Source of the DNA: Symbiodinium sp. CCMP2592
Taxonomy: Eukaryota; Sar; Dinophyceae; Suessiales; Symbiodiniaceae
Assembly (NCBI GenBank): GCA_905221615.1
Contig: CAJNDT010000942.1
Coordinates: 47,280-111,279, forward strand
Reading direction: 5' to 3'
Length of the DNA: 64,000 nucleotides
Position 1 is the first letter of the stretch. Each line of letters starts with the position of its first letter. Position numbers and translations under genes: made by a program. Below the pieces are notes generated by a model. It saw only the letters and a list, made by a program, of their open reading frames with translations. It searched no databases and was not told the origin of the DNA. Below are positions 54,007-63,963 of the stretch, in pieces.

Positions 54007-55704
54007 ATGGATTCTTCAGGAAAGAGACGCAGTACCCGCACATCAACCCCTCCCCCTCCTCCCCCACCTCCTCCTCCCCCTCCATCCTCCCCCTTCCCCC
54101 ATCTCCCTGTGCCTCCCCCTCCCACTTCCACCCCTGCCCCCGCCCGTGGTACCACAGCGAAGTGGATTCCACCCCCCCCTCCCCTTCCCCCTCCCGCCTT
54201 CCCCCCGCCACCCCCCACTCTTGCAGTCTGCCCAGCGCCTGCCTCATCTTCTTCTTTGCCGGTCCCTTCTGCATCCGATGTTGGAGCGAGAGCTACAGAT
54301 GTAACTCCTACTGTGATTGCTGCTCGTCCTGTAAATGATCGGCAGATTATGCAGCAAGAGGTTCCCCCCGCAATCACTCTTCATGCAGACGGCACAGGTT
54401 TCCGGTTGTCGTTTCGTTCGGTGGCTGATTTCGCTGAATACTCAGCGATTATGGCAGCAAACTTGACACATGTCCGAGGCCACAGAGATGTGTATGCTGG
54501 CCTCAACAATTTGCTTGACATTCAGCAGTCTGTTGTTTCTCAACGGAATCAGTCAGCAGCATCTGTTCAGAGCCAACAGTCAGCCATCACGTATCAAACG
54601 GATGATTCAGACCAGCCAACAAAGCGACTTCGGCAAGTCCCTGGAAGTGAAGTTTCTCTTGTTGCAGATCCTAACAGCATTCGACTTCGTGCAATTTGTG
54701 ATCAGATTCCTGGTACTCATGCAGATCGCGTAGGGTGGCAGCTCAGTGCGGACCAGACTTACGTCTTTCGAGTTAGACCTTTGCAAGACTCGTATGAGCA
54801 TTTTGAGAATCGATCTCTTCTCAAAGGGCATGTGGAAGTTGAGTGGGAGCAAGATTCAAACTTCTTCGTGATTCCTGAACTTCGTGGGTTGGAAGTGCGA
54901 GATGAAGAAGCGAAGCTGATACGCGTGTATTCATCTAGCTTCAATTGGGTCGCATTATACCCCATGTTTACTGCTCTACGTCACTTGATCAGTTCCAGCC
55001 CTGGCCGTATGAAATCGGCATGTGAGATTTCGTCAAAGATACCGGCCAATCTTGAGTTGCAGGTTCCCAGCTCTCTGATGCAAAGCACGGCGGACTATCT
55101 GATCAGCCTGTTAGGTCTTCCTCCCCGCGCTGTCAATTCGACAGCATTGAAGTATGTCTCTCAGGCAATTGCAGCAGCTGACCAAGCCGCAAACATTCAT
55201 TCTGTGGAGCTTCGTTCTTTGTCGAGTTCGTGCAAGTGCTTGAGCATCCACTTCACCCACTTTGAGAGGACCATGATCAGGTCGCATGCTTCTGCAGCAG
55301 GGATTGCTCGTTCTCCTGTTGCACACAACACAACAGTGGCAGCGGCTGCATCAATCCTTCTTGAGGGAGCGATCCGACCTTCTTGGTGGGATGCTAGTGA
55401 CAGCAAGTGGTCCCCACCAATTTCCTTCTATGCTAGGGCTCACACTTCAGATGCAGAACAAGCACAAGAGGCAGCGGCCAAGTACGGTGGCATTCTGAGT
55501 GAGCGTCCGGTGTGCATTTTCGGACATGCGTTTAATCGTCAAGGATCCCTCACACCTCCCCATTCAAGAATCCCCATGGGAGGGGTCGAAGGTGACCATT
55601 CTTGCAGCTACATTCGTGATGTTGCCCGTGCCAAAGATGGCAGATGGGTCTTTCGCTCGTCATGTTTCATCCCGGAAGCGCTTCTTGTTTTTTGGAGGGT
55701 CTGA
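54007..55704 (+). CDS. ORF1, 565-aa Pro-rich protein, copy 2
   Basis: ATG 54007. Near identical to copy 1: only the two residue changes listed for 43164-44861 were noticed. One is R to A through adjacent CG to GC bases. Pro-rich tract, central part and ART-like C-terminal motif (HNTTV...IRPS) are intact, so the product should be equivalent. Confidence 0.6.
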   Translation: MDSSGKRRSTRTSTPPPPPPPPPPPPSSPFPHLPVPPPPTSTPAPARGTTAKWIPPPPPLPPPAFPPPPPTLAVCPAPASSSSLPVPSASDVGARATDVTPTVIAARPVNDRQIMQQEVPPAITLHADGTGFRLSFRSVADFAEYSAIMAANLTHVRGHRDVYAGLNNLLDIQQSVVSQRNQSAASVQSQQSAITYQTDDSDQPTKRLRQVPGSEVSLVADPNSIRLRAICDQIPGTHADRVGWQLSADQTYVFRVRPLQDSYEHFENRSLLKGHVEVEWEQDSNFFVIPELRGLEVRDEEAKLIRVYSSSFNWVALYPMFTALRHLISSSPGRMKSACEISSKIPANLELQVPSSLMQSTADYLISLLGLPPRAVNSTALKYVSQAIAAADQAANIHSVELRSLSSSCKCLSIHFTHFERTMIRSHASAAGIARSPVAHNTTVAAAASILLEGAIRPSWWDASDSKWSPPISFYARAHTSDAEQAQEAAAKYGGILSERPVCIFGHAFNRQGSLTPPHSRIPMGGVEGDHSCSYIRDVARAKDGRWVFRSSCFIPEALLVFWRV

Positions 55705-55757
55705 GTGCAACATGCTGCTTTGACCGGCCACGTCTTCAAGTTTCTTCCGTTGTCACC

Positions 55758-55866
55758 TGCAAGGGACGTGCAAGTGTACTGCAAGTGAGAAGAGCAAGTG
55801 ACGTGCAAGGGATGTGCAAGAGTTTATGCATGGGACGTGCAAGTGACGTGCAAGGGATGTGCAAGA
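55758..55866 (+). promoter_or_regulatory. TGCAAG spacer array 1, copy 2
   Basis: Matches array 1 of copy 1, with the GAGTTGCAG site before ATG 55959. Confidence 0.6.
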
Positions 55867-55958
55867 GTTTCTTCATGAGCCGTCTTGAGTTGCAGCTTTT
55901 TGATCAGAAGTGTCGTTAGTGATTCCGCGCATCCAGATTTGTTGATAGATCTGAAACC

Positions 55959-57125
55959 ATGGCATGGAACGGGCAGTGGGACAACAGCACAGGGTACGGG
56001 AGGTCCCAGCAATCGTGGGGTCAGCACCGCTATCAGCCGTATAACTCGGGAAGTTGGAATGATCCCAACCTCTCCAAGTCTGCACCTGCTAGTCAGCCAC
56101 CTCCACTACCTCCGCCTCCTCTTTCTTCGGCACCTTCATCTTCGCCGTCTACTCCCATGCCATGTCATCAAGGTCCTGGTCCTGTTCCTGCACTACCGAA
56201 TGGATGGGCGTTAGATCGGGATCATTATGATTCAACGGTGCTTCATGGGTTGTCCTTTCGTAAGTCCATCGAAGCCACCCCGTGGTCGCGGAAGAAAGGG
56301 ATCGCAGGAAAAGACCCACTCAGCATTCCTGTTCAGGAATTCCTGTTTCATGGAGTCTCAGATTGGCGTCTTCGAGCATTGAGTCATGGCAAGTTTTTCA
56401 GTGTTGTGCCAGTTGCTACGGTTGCCGAAGCAGTGTTCATGTCGCAAGTGACGAAGAACCTTCGAGATCGCAAAGTTGACATCGATGCAGTTGCTACGCA
56501 TCTCTTTCAGGCCGCTAATCCATCTACAATCATTCCCAACAAGAACACGGATTGTGCAGCTCTGTTTCAGCCGATGGTTGACAAGATCGTTCAGCTCATG
56601 TTTGACAACATGCCGGTGTCTGCAGGCGTCGATCAATCTCAGAAGTTTCTTCAAGTTACGGAAGAGCTCAATCGCCGCCGCGAACAGTTACAAGCCGCAG
56701 GACTTCCCGTTACCCCCACGAAACCCGCTTTGCAAACACAGCTCCCGGTTGCCTCGCAATCTAGTGCTCCGTGTCCACAATCCGTGACACCACCGCAGAC
56801 TTGGGAGAGTGACCTCAAGCGTAAGATCGACAGTGTTCCTGCAGAAGCCCTGAATGATCACAAAGCCCGACTAAAGGGATCAGGAGAGGGGGACGTCGAC
56901 AAGTGGATCCAGAGCTTCAAACGACCCCTAGGAAAGCGCTTTGTCGATTTTCAAGAACACATTGCGTCTGTCTCCAAGCTTGTGCAGATCAACTACGGAG
57001 GCAAGGAGAAAGCAAAACTGCAAGAACTTGCAGTAAAATTCGGGATCTCGGCGACTTTTGCATCTAGGATGGGTATCAAGAGTCTCTCTACGTGCATCGC
57101 AGCAGCAGCCTTTCAGGTTGTCTGA
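55959..57125 (+). CDS. ORF2, 388-aa protein, copy 2
   Basis: ATG 55959. Same length and composition as copy 1; the only residue change seen is EHIASVSK in place of EHIVSVSK. The Lys-rich C-terminal helix is intact. Unknown, possibly Gag-like. Confidence 0.6.
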   Translation: MAWNGQWDNSTGYGRSQQSWGQHRYQPYNSGSWNDPNLSKSAPASQPPPLPPPPLSSAPSSSPSTPMPCHQGPGPVPALPNGWALDRDHYDSTVLHGLSFRKSIEATPWSRKKGIAGKDPLSIPVQEFLFHGVSDWRLRALSHGKFFSVVPVATVAEAVFMSQVTKNLRDRKVDIDAVATHLFQAANPSTIIPNKNTDCAALFQPMVDKIVQLMFDNMPVSAGVDQSQKFLQVTEELNRRREQLQAAGLPVTPTKPALQTQLPVASQSSAPCPQSVTPPQTWESDLKRKIDSVPAEALNDHKARLKGSGEGDVDKWIQSFKRPLGKRFVDFQEHIASVSKLVQINYGGKEKAKLQELAVKFGISATFASRMGIKSLSTCIAAAAFQVV

Positions 57126-57209
57126 ATTGCACACAGCCTTGCTTCCAATCAACTCTCCGCAAAGGAGATTCGGTCAGCACATGTTCTTATTACAGAGGTT
57201 GGCAAGTTC

Positions 57210-59843
57210 ATGTCGTTTGTGCTTCAGTTCATTCCGCATGTGGACAAAGTGATGGCCATTTGGTTGCAAGGTTTTTGTCATCTGATTCTACTGTTCTATT
57301 ACTCCAGGGGTACTTCGCCAGAACAACGGCTGCTTGAAAAATTGCGCAAAGCTGGAGTCACGCCGTCTGATTACACGTTCACACGGTTCCAGAGTCCTTG
57401 TGCAGTTTATTTGAAAGCCCCTGTGTCCTGGAGTACGCGTCCTTCGTTCAAGCAAAGAGACAGATGGATGTATGTTGGAAGTACTTCAATTACTATTTCC
57501 AAGCGTGAATTCAACCGGCAATCCAAACTCAAGCAAGTTCTCCGTGAGCAATATGTTCAAGTTGAACCAGCCATTCGTATTTGGGCTTCGCTGGGCAGGT
57601 ATTTCGACTTTTCTACGCTTTGTCTGTCTGTTCATGATGACTACAAACAAGCGTGGGTGCAAGAGCATGTTCTTATTGATCGATGGCAACCCAGATTGAA
57701 TTCACCGTTCATTGACCGTTTCTTCATTAAGTCTGCATTGGGATTCAAGAGACTCAGGCCACGTCCATCTCTCAAGAATGTTTCATTGTTTTCCAGACTT
57801 TGGGTCAAAGTTCGAAGACGTGCTGCTTCAACAAGTACTCCGATTCGATGCTTGATGGACAAAAGCCAAGCGTGGTCGCTCTTGTATGATTTGGCATCGT
57901 TGACCTCGGCATCTTTCTCTGCTGCGAAAATTGTCAGATCTGCCAAAGTCTCGACGTTAGAGTTGTACGCGATGTTACGCATGGCCAAGATCATGGAGCA
58001 GCCTTTCAGATCTAGAGTGGTACAGCTGCTCAAGTCTGCGCTCAAGTTTCGTAACTGCTCTGTACCCCGACATAACAAGTCAGTCACTCTACCATTTCTG
58101 TCTCACCCCACTTTTGCTGCCCATGTCTCTTCTTTTCTGTCTCATACCATCCAGCAGTTCAAAGGCATTTGCATCCCGTTTCACCTCCCCTCTAAGACGC
58201 CGAGAGAGTCTGCTCCTCAATCGTTGGGCTCCATTCTTCACAATCATTTTGAGTGGGAGAAGCAGCTTGCTGATACACCAGTTGATCACCTTCCATGCAG
58301 ATGCCAACAATTTCAGCAGCAGCACCCCAATGTGGACTTGGTGGATGGACATGTGGCTACTGGACTTGAGACGTTGTCATTTCGCCAACCTGTTCTTAGA
58401 GAACTTGCTCAGGCCAATTCTAAATCCCTTATCTTCCCATCAAAAGCCAAGTACATCAAGGAGGCGACCTTTTCGTACAAGAGTTGGTGCAAGACGCATT
58501 TTATTCCCTTGCATACTCTTTCCATGTGGTTGCAGTTCATTCATTCTGAGTGGCAGCTTCACCTTCGCCATATGTGCTCATGCCCGAAATTCCAGGAGTG
58601 TCATGCGTTGCAGCTCAAAGACATCGTGTGTACAGATTGGGTGATTCACCTTGCTGATCACGAATCCACTCATCTCATGGTTTTTTGCCCCAGATTCTAT
58701 TTCCAATCCTGCCATCGAGTATGGTCAGATGTCAAGGTGTTCAGCCCGAAGCTTTTTCTTTGTGCGCACGTCCCGTCACCACTGGTTCGCAAGTACCCTT
58801 GGGGATTCAAGTTGGATGCCAATCTGCCTGTCGGACAGATTTTTCTCAAACGCAAAAAGGCCTTCAAATCAGGACGAACCATCATCAGCTACAAGAACAC
58901 AGCCTTGGGCCCTATTCTTAGGGCAGCGGCGATTTGCATTGACCAAATGGTCAACACAGTATGGCCTGGTTCTTTGTCACGCAGTGTTCCACAGATTTGG
59001 CATCACATTCACCAGGTGTTCAGACAGTGTCCGTTGGAAGTTGAACTTGAACTGCTCAATGACGATCTGGTCGGGTTCTTTAATTCCGTGCCACAAAGCC
59101 GTATCCTGGAAGCAGTGGAGATGCTGGTTCGCATGTTCACAGCAAGGCACCCTGATGTCAAATTGTCAGTGTGCATCAACGAGAAGAGCAAGCACTTTCG
59201 TTCAATTCATGGAAGGATTTCTAATATTCGTCGACACTTCGATTGGAAGACCATCGATCCATTCGACTTGGTTACCATTGTTCGTCTCAGCTTCGAATGT
59301 GGCTTGTTTGTGGCGTTGAATCGAGTATGGAAGCAAGTTGATGGTACGTCCATAGATAACCAAATCAGCCCTGTCCTCTCTTCCCTTCCAGTGGTGATGA
59401 CTGAGCTTGGTTGGGCAGCAATGTTTCCGCAGATCTCGAGCTTCCCTTCTACGTTCCTTGCAAGATACGTGGACAATCGTTTGGTGATTGCACCCACCGA
59501 GGTGCATAAAACAGTACCTTTTCAAGTCTTCAGCCAAGAAACCTTTTATGGCTCTCCGATTGTTCTTGAAGCTGTCGGTGATGGTCACTTTTTGGGATTT
59601 GATATTGATGTCCGAAACCGAACCATTTACTATCTCCAGCCCAAGTTCCTTTGGCAAGTTCGACATCCCATGAGTGCAGGCAGCGAACGATTGCTGGTGT
59701 CAGGTGCGAAGTCGAGAATCTCTCTTATCCGTAAGTACACTTGGCCAACGTGCCAAGCAGAAGTCGCCGTTCATACCTTTGTACGGTGGTTGGCGAACCT
59801 CGGATACCCATTTCGCCTGTGTGAAGCTTTGATGAAACGATAA
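57210..59843 (+). CDS. ORF3, GIY-YIG / reverse transcriptase, copy 2 (877 aa, altered motif B)
   Basis: ATG 57210. Domain order as in copy 1, but a 24-bp in-frame deletion removes eight residues (MPMSVASA) between FSP and KLFL, upstream of the RT core. Other changes: S74P, F256L, S421F, L805F and I817L in copy-1 numbering, and G724D, which turns GTSIGNQISP into GTSIDNQISP inside RT motif B. A charged residue at that loop position is unusual and may impair dNTP/template placement. RYVDN is kept. The copy may be catalytically weak and depend on copy 1. Confidence 0.75.
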   Translation: MSFVLQFIPHVDKVMAIWLQGFCHLILLFYYSRGTSPEQRLLEKLRKAGVTPSDYTFTRFQSPCAVYLKAPVSWSTRPSFKQRDRWMYVGSTSITISKREFNRQSKLKQVLREQYVQVEPAIRIWASLGRYFDFSTLCLSVHDDYKQAWVQEHVLIDRWQPRLNSPFIDRFFIKSALGFKRLRPRPSLKNVSLFSRLWVKVRRRAASTSTPIRCLMDKSQAWSLLYDLASLTSASFSAAKIVRSAKVSTLELYAMLRMAKIMEQPFRSRVVQLLKSALKFRNCSVPRHNKSVTLPFLSHPTFAAHVSSFLSHTIQQFKGICIPFHLPSKTPRESAPQSLGSILHNHFEWEKQLADTPVDHLPCRCQQFQQQHPNVDLVDGHVATGLETLSFRQPVLRELAQANSKSLIFPSKAKYIKEATFSYKSWCKTHFIPLHTLSMWLQFIHSEWQLHLRHMCSCPKFQECHALQLKDIVCTDWVIHLADHESTHLMVFCPRFYFQSCHRVWSDVKVFSPKLFLCAHVPSPLVRKYPWGFKLDANLPVGQIFLKRKKAFKSGRTIISYKNTALGPILRAAAICIDQMVNTVWPGSLSRSVPQIWHHIHQVFRQCPLEVELELLNDDLVGFFNSVPQSRILEAVEMLVRMFTARHPDVKLSVCINEKSKHFRSIHGRISNIRRHFDWKTIDPFDLVTIVRLSFECGLFVALNRVWKQVDGTSIDNQISPVLSSLPVVMTELGWAAMFPQISSFPSTFLARYVDNRLVIAPTEVHKTVPFQVFSQETFYGSPIVLEAVGDGHFLGFDIDVRNRTIYYLQPKFLWQVRHPMSAGSERLLVSGAKSRISLIRKYTWPTCQAEVAVHTFVRWLANLGYPFRLCEALMKR

Positions 59844-59959
59844 AAGCGGTTTGCAATCAGTTGACAGTCGACAGCAGACCTGCAAATGTTAGCGAAGCTG
59901 ATATGTGTGTACTCACCTAGATTCAATTGGGTCAACCGAAAACGACAGATCACAGTGAT

Positions 59960-60079
59960 GAGCAAGGAATATGCAAGCGGATTGCAAGGGATGTGCAAGC
60001 GGATTGCAAGTGACGTGCAAGTGGACAGCAAGTGATATGCAAGGGTATGCGAGGTTTGTGCAAGTGCAGTGCAAGTGAT
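59960..60079 (+). promoter_or_regulatory. TGCAAG spacer array 2, copy 2
   Basis: Same sequence and position as array 2 in copy 1. Confidence 0.6.
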
Positions 60080-60169
60080 TCGTGGCAGTGTCTTGCATGC
60101 AATGTGCCTGCTTAAGATCTTTTAATTGCCTCGTTCAGTTCCAGCATTCGGCTTTCAGCGGTACACGCC

Positions 60170-60427
60170 ATGTCGGATCGATCCCGATCGCGTTCTCCGA
60201 CTGTTTCGTGGCGATTTTATTGGGTGAAAAATCAAGGACCCAATGGCAATGAAACGTGGTGGAAATCTTGGTTTCCCGCCACCTCTCGCTGGATTTCGGA
60301 TCGACTGGCTGCTGACAATCAGTGGCACCGAACTTCTCAGACGACCTCTTCGGTGGACTTGAACCTCCCTACTGAGAGCGCTAATTCTTTGTCACCCCGA
60401 AAACGCAAGCGAGATGCATCACCGTAA
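60170..60427 (+). CDS. ORF4, 85-aa protein, copy 2
   Basis: ATG 60170. Translation identical to copy 1, including the RS-type start and the KRKRD basic end. Confidence 0.55.
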   Translation: MSDRSRSRSPTVSWRFYWVKNQGPNGNETWWKSWFPATSRWISDRLAADNQWHRTSQTTSSVDLNLPTESANSLSPRKRKRDASP

Positions 60428-60675
60428 GAGCATTTATCATGTTGGAACAGCGGACGACTTGTCTGCTTAATTCGTTTTCCCAATTGACATTTTTGGGACA
60501 ATCATCATTCCTGGATTAGAGCGCCTGCACCGCTGAAGTGGAACCGTCTTTGCGCATTGAAAAACAGCGCGTAGGAGCATTACGCTCGGTTGTTTGCCTT
60601 TTTCGTTATTCCTCTCTCCCCTCTCTCTCTCTGTCTCTCGGGAAGCCGAAGGAGTCTTTCTTGTTTACTCATGTG

Positions 60676-61050
60676 ATGCCGCCAGCCGTTTCCGTCTTGT
60701 TTTCTCGGCACACCGATATGGCTTCTCGTCAAGACAATGGGGTACCATATGACGATCTCCCTGATGATGCCAGTTCCTGGTCTTCGGCTTTCGATCCTCC
60801 CAAAGACTCGGCACCCACAGAGGTGGCGTCTTGGGTTAAGAAGTCCTCCAACAAGTGCAAGAAGACCAAGAAGTCCAAGAAATCAAAGAGGGTGAAAAAG
60901 GACCGGTTACCAAACAAGTCTCCGAAGTCCATGAAGTCTAAGAAGGACAAACGTGAGCGTTCACCTGTTCCTTCTGAAGCAAGTGATATTACGCTTGGGG
61001 ATCCGATGCAGATCCTGCAGCACGGTCGAAAGCTTGTGCAAAAATGCTGA
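60676..61050 (+). CDS. ORF5, Lys-rich protein, copy 2
   Basis: Start at ATG 60676 or 60718 (MASRQDN). Identical to copy 1 including the Lys-rich core. Confidence 0.55.
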   Translation: MPPAVSVLFSRHTDMASRQDNGVPYDDLPDDASSWSSAFDPPKDSAPTEVASWVKKSSNKCKKTKKSKKSKRVKKDRLPNKSPKSMKSKKDKRERSPVPSEASDITLGDPMQILQHGRKLVQKC

Positions 61051-61269
61051 TTAGAGCTAACCTCCGCTGTGCATGCCATTTTTGGTATGTTGCACAGTGT
61101 CCCAACCGAAACGTTTGATTCTTTTTTGATTTGGTCACCGGGAGTGTACAGGATTACATGTCACTTGCTGAAAAACTACCAGAGCAAGAGTTGTGCCCCG
61201 TGTCCTGGAGTACGAGTTCTTCGTCCAAGCAGAGTGAAACGTCAGCAGTTGCGTCCGTGTGCCAGTGTC

Positions 61270-61370
61270 ACTGCAAGGGTGTTGCAAGGGATGTGCAAGG
61301 GACGTGCGAGTGATGTGCGAGGGACGTGCAAGGGATGTGCAAGTGACGTGCAAGTGACGTGCAAGCAAGT
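61270..61370 (+). promoter_or_regulatory. TGCAAG spacer array 3, copy 2
   Basis: Same as copy 1. Confidence 0.6.
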
Positions 61371-61430
61371 GTTAGTGCTGTGCATCGCAGTGTTTTCGGC
61401 CAAGAAACCAGATTACCTGAGTAAGCAAGC

Positions 61431-62078
61431 ATGCCGACGGTGCCACCTTCGGATCCCAACATTGATGAGTTCCTGAGAGCGCTCACCCATTCAGCGCGTG
61501 TGAGATTGCTCAACTTTGTATCACGACCACAACTTCGTCAAGCTCTCGTACTTCAGTTGACAGCTTTTGTGCGTGACGGGACAGAAAGAATGCTGCAGCA
61601 AGAGTTGCGTCGCTTGGATGAGAGGGATAGAGCAAACCTGCGTGAAGAACGCCCTAGCAGTAGCGGAGCTTCAGGATCACGGTCGTCCAGATCCCACCCC
61701 TATGCACCTCCATCCTCTCTGCCAATATCGAGGAGTACACCGAGTGCAGGCAGTGACAACCCTTCGTCCAGTTCTGCACCTCCCTCCTTCCCTCCCCCTG
61801 GCCCTCCCCCTCTTCCCCCTCCTCCCCTCCCTCCCCCTCTTCCCCCTCCCTTCTTCCCCCCGCCCAGTGCCAGTGCTCCTGTCTTTCCACCCCCAGTGCC
61901 ACTTGCAAGCTTGGCGCATCGTGTGTCTGAATCTCCTTTGGTGTCCAATGCTGCTTCGTCGTCGGCCGCACCTACATCTTCAGCCGCGTCAGGTACTCCG
62001 ATTAGATCCAAACCTATGCCTACCAGAAGACGTGTTTCACGCCGACGGCGACGCAGTCAGTCTTCTGATCTTAGCTGA
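61431..62078 (+). CDS. ORF6, 215-aa Pro/Ser/Arg-rich protein, copy 2
   Basis: ATG 61431. The proline tract is enlarged by four residues relative to copy 1 (extra FPPPGP-type segment), an expected slippage change; L to I near position 98 and S to P near 170. Helical start and Arg-rich end unchanged. Confidence 0.6.
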   Translation: MPTVPPSDPNIDEFLRALTHSARVRLLNFVSRPQLRQALVLQLTAFVRDGTERMLQQELRRLDERDRANLREERPSSSGASGSRSSRSHPYAPPSSLPISRSTPSAGSDNPSSSSAPPSFPPPGPPPLPPPPLPPPLPPPFFPPPSASAPVFPPPVPLASLAHRVSESPLVSNAASSSAAPTSSAASGTPIRSKPMPTRRRVSRRRRRSQSSDLS

Positions 62079-62246
62079 GTATGACTGATGTGATAGGATT
62101 TCACTTGTATCTGTAACGCATGCGAGTGCTGAAGTGAGAAAAACTGTGCCGTAGACGCCAGTGCTGAGAGTACTCGTTTACCCGCGTTGTGGTACACACC
62201 AGAACAGTGTTGCAGCACCCTGCTCAAGTCTTGTTCCATTGCGCTA

Positions 62247-62636
62247 ATGTCGAGCAACTCAGCGTGCGATCCGTTGGCACCTCTACAACGCTGGATTTCC
62301 TACACACAACAGGAGCTGATCACAATCAGAGGTGAATTCCGTCATTTTCGTGAAGAAGCATTGTCCGTCCAGAAGATCCAACAAGCTCAACTCGACGTGC
62401 TCACCACACAAATCAGGGACACTGAGGCTCAGGTGGCGGAAGTTATGTCCGCCACCACAGAACTGTTTCAGAAACTTCAGAAGACCAACGAAGTGGTGGG
62501 GAACTTGCTGACAGATTTGAATTCTCTTCAATCTGTGACTACTCATTGCGTTAATTCTCTTCAACATCAAGAAACAACAGAGTTGCCCCCAACACTTCCA
62601 GCAGAAGAAGTTGACGAAATTGAAGTCTCAGAGTGA
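62247..62636 (+). CDS. ORF7, coiled-coil protein, copy 2
   Basis: ATG 62247 (MSSNSACDPL). Identical in translation to copy 1. Confidence 0.55.
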   Translation: MSSNSACDPLAPLQRWISYTQQELITIRGEFRHFREEALSVQKIQQAQLDVLTTQIRDTEAQVAEVMSATTELFQKLQKTNEVVGNLLTDLNSLQSVTTHCVNSLQHQETTELPPTLPAEEVDEIEVSE

Positions 62637-62669
62637 AACGAGAGCAGTTGCAAACAAGCGTTCGTGAGC

Positions 62670-62768
62670 CAGCAAGGGATATGCAAGGGACGTGCAAGTG
62701 ACGTGCAAGGGATGTGCAAGAGTTTCTGCATGGGACGTGCAAGTGACGTGCAAGGGCTGTGCAAGGGT
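62670..62768 (+). promoter_or_regulatory. TGCAAG spacer array 4, copy 2 (shortened)
   Basis: About 19 bases shorter at the opening (CGTTCGTGAGCCAGCAAGGG in place of the GTGCCAGTGTCAGTGCAAGG segment) and with GGCTGTGCAAGGG in place of GGATGTGCAAGAG. The array tolerates change without loss of the downstream ORF. Confidence 0.6.
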
Positions 62769-62832
62769 TTCTTCATGAGCCGTCTTGAGTTGCAGCATTT
62801 GACATCCAGTGCAGTCGTGTAGGTTGTCCATC

Positions 62833-63141
62833 ATGAAGCGCAAGGCTAGCGAAGCCAATTTGCCTTGGAGTACCAGCCGCGACTACAATTTTCGGATGTG
62901 GGTTCGTGTATGCAGTCGGGCAACGGGACACGAGACTATTATCCTCCACATCCAGTTGTCAATCAACGATTCCATCAACGGTGCCAAATACCTTGTCGCG
63001 ATGCAGCTTTGGGAGAAGTTCGGCTGGTGGCCTAGGTTGCACACCTTCCAGCTTGTACAAAACTTTCGTCACCTTCGGTTTACAGAACCTGTTACGACTG
63101 CTCAAACCCTCGAACCAGTCGATTTCGTCGTTACGGTATAA
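62833..63141 (+). CDS. ORF8, 102-aa protein, copy 2
   Basis: ATG 62833. One residue differs from copy 1 (SINGAKY). Several silent changes occur around it, for example CACATCCAGTTGTC against CACATCCAGTTATC, consistent with purifying selection on the protein. Confidence 0.5.
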   Translation: MKRKASEANLPWSTSRDYNFRMWVRVCSRATGHETIILHIQLSINDSINGAKYLVAMQLWEKFGWWPRLHTFQLVQNFRHLRFTEPVTTAQTLEPVDFVVTV

Positions 63142-63171
63142 AAAGAGCCCACCTCTTTGTTAAGTCAAGAG

Positions 63172-63277
63172 CAGTGACGTGCAAGGGATGTGCAATCGGA
63201 ATGCAAGTGATGCGCAAGTGAATTGCAAGTGATATGCAAGGGTGTGCGAGGTCTGTGCAAGTGCAACGCAAGGAGTG
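63172..63277 (+). promoter_or_regulatory. TGCAAG spacer array 5, copy 2
   Basis: Same as array 5 of copy 1. Confidence 0.6.
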
Positions 63278-63325
63278 TGCAGTTTTGCTTCAAGCACTTG
63301 GAAAATTGTGTAGACCCCGAACATC

Positions 63326-63802
63326 ATGGATTGGGCTGCTTCTGATGTGCTCGATAACGTCTTGATGTACGTGTTGCCGATCAGAACCAGAATCACATTC
63401 ATTACCCGCCTCGATCCAGATGATGACGTTGAAGAGGCACAACCCATCACTGACACCATGGTGGCGTACACGTTTCTGCGACGTGGGATGCAGGAGTTTC
63501 GGCTGTCCTCTTCGACTAAGTGGACCATGGGCTTTCAGTCTCTGCATACCACCATCCGTTTTGCACAAATCAATGTCGTGGCATGCACCATGTTGAGCAG
63601 CCCGTCAAAAAGGTGGATGAGAGCTGTCGTAGGTCAAGTACAGGAGCGTTTGCGAGTGAGTATCGTGTCACTGGCCAGCGTTGCGTACCAAACTGCAACT
63701 CAATGTTGCATGTACTTTGATGCCGATGCGGAAGAAGCAGAAGTTGAATTGCATTTAGTGCACAGACTGCGCTTCCTGAGGTTTCGTAGCCCGCTCTCCT
63801 AG
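63326..63802 (+). CDS. ORF9, 158-aa protein, copy 2
   Basis: ATG 63326. Identical to copy 1. Confidence 0.55.
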   Translation: MDWAASDVLDNVLMYVLPIRTRITFITRLDPDDDVEEAQPITDTMVAYTFLRRGMQEFRLSSSTKWTMGFQSLHTTIRFAQINVVACTMLSSPSKRWMRAVVGQVQERLRVSIVSLASVAYQTATQCCMYFDADAEEAEVELHLVHRLRFLRFRSPLS

Positions 63803-63847
63803 GTGTCTTGAGCATTAGACTCTTCCATGAATTTCAGTGAAAAAAGC

Positions 63848-63923
63848 AGCAAGGGATGTGCAAGGGACGTGCAAGTGACGTGCAAGGGACGTGCAAGGGA
63901 TGTGCAAGTGACGAGCAAGGGAT
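63848..63923 (+). promoter_or_regulatory. TGCAAG spacer array 6, copy 2
   Basis: Same as array 6 of copy 1. Confidence 0.55.
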
Positions 63924-63963
63924 CTGAAAGTTTCTACAACGAGCCCAGTTGGGCTTGTGTGTG

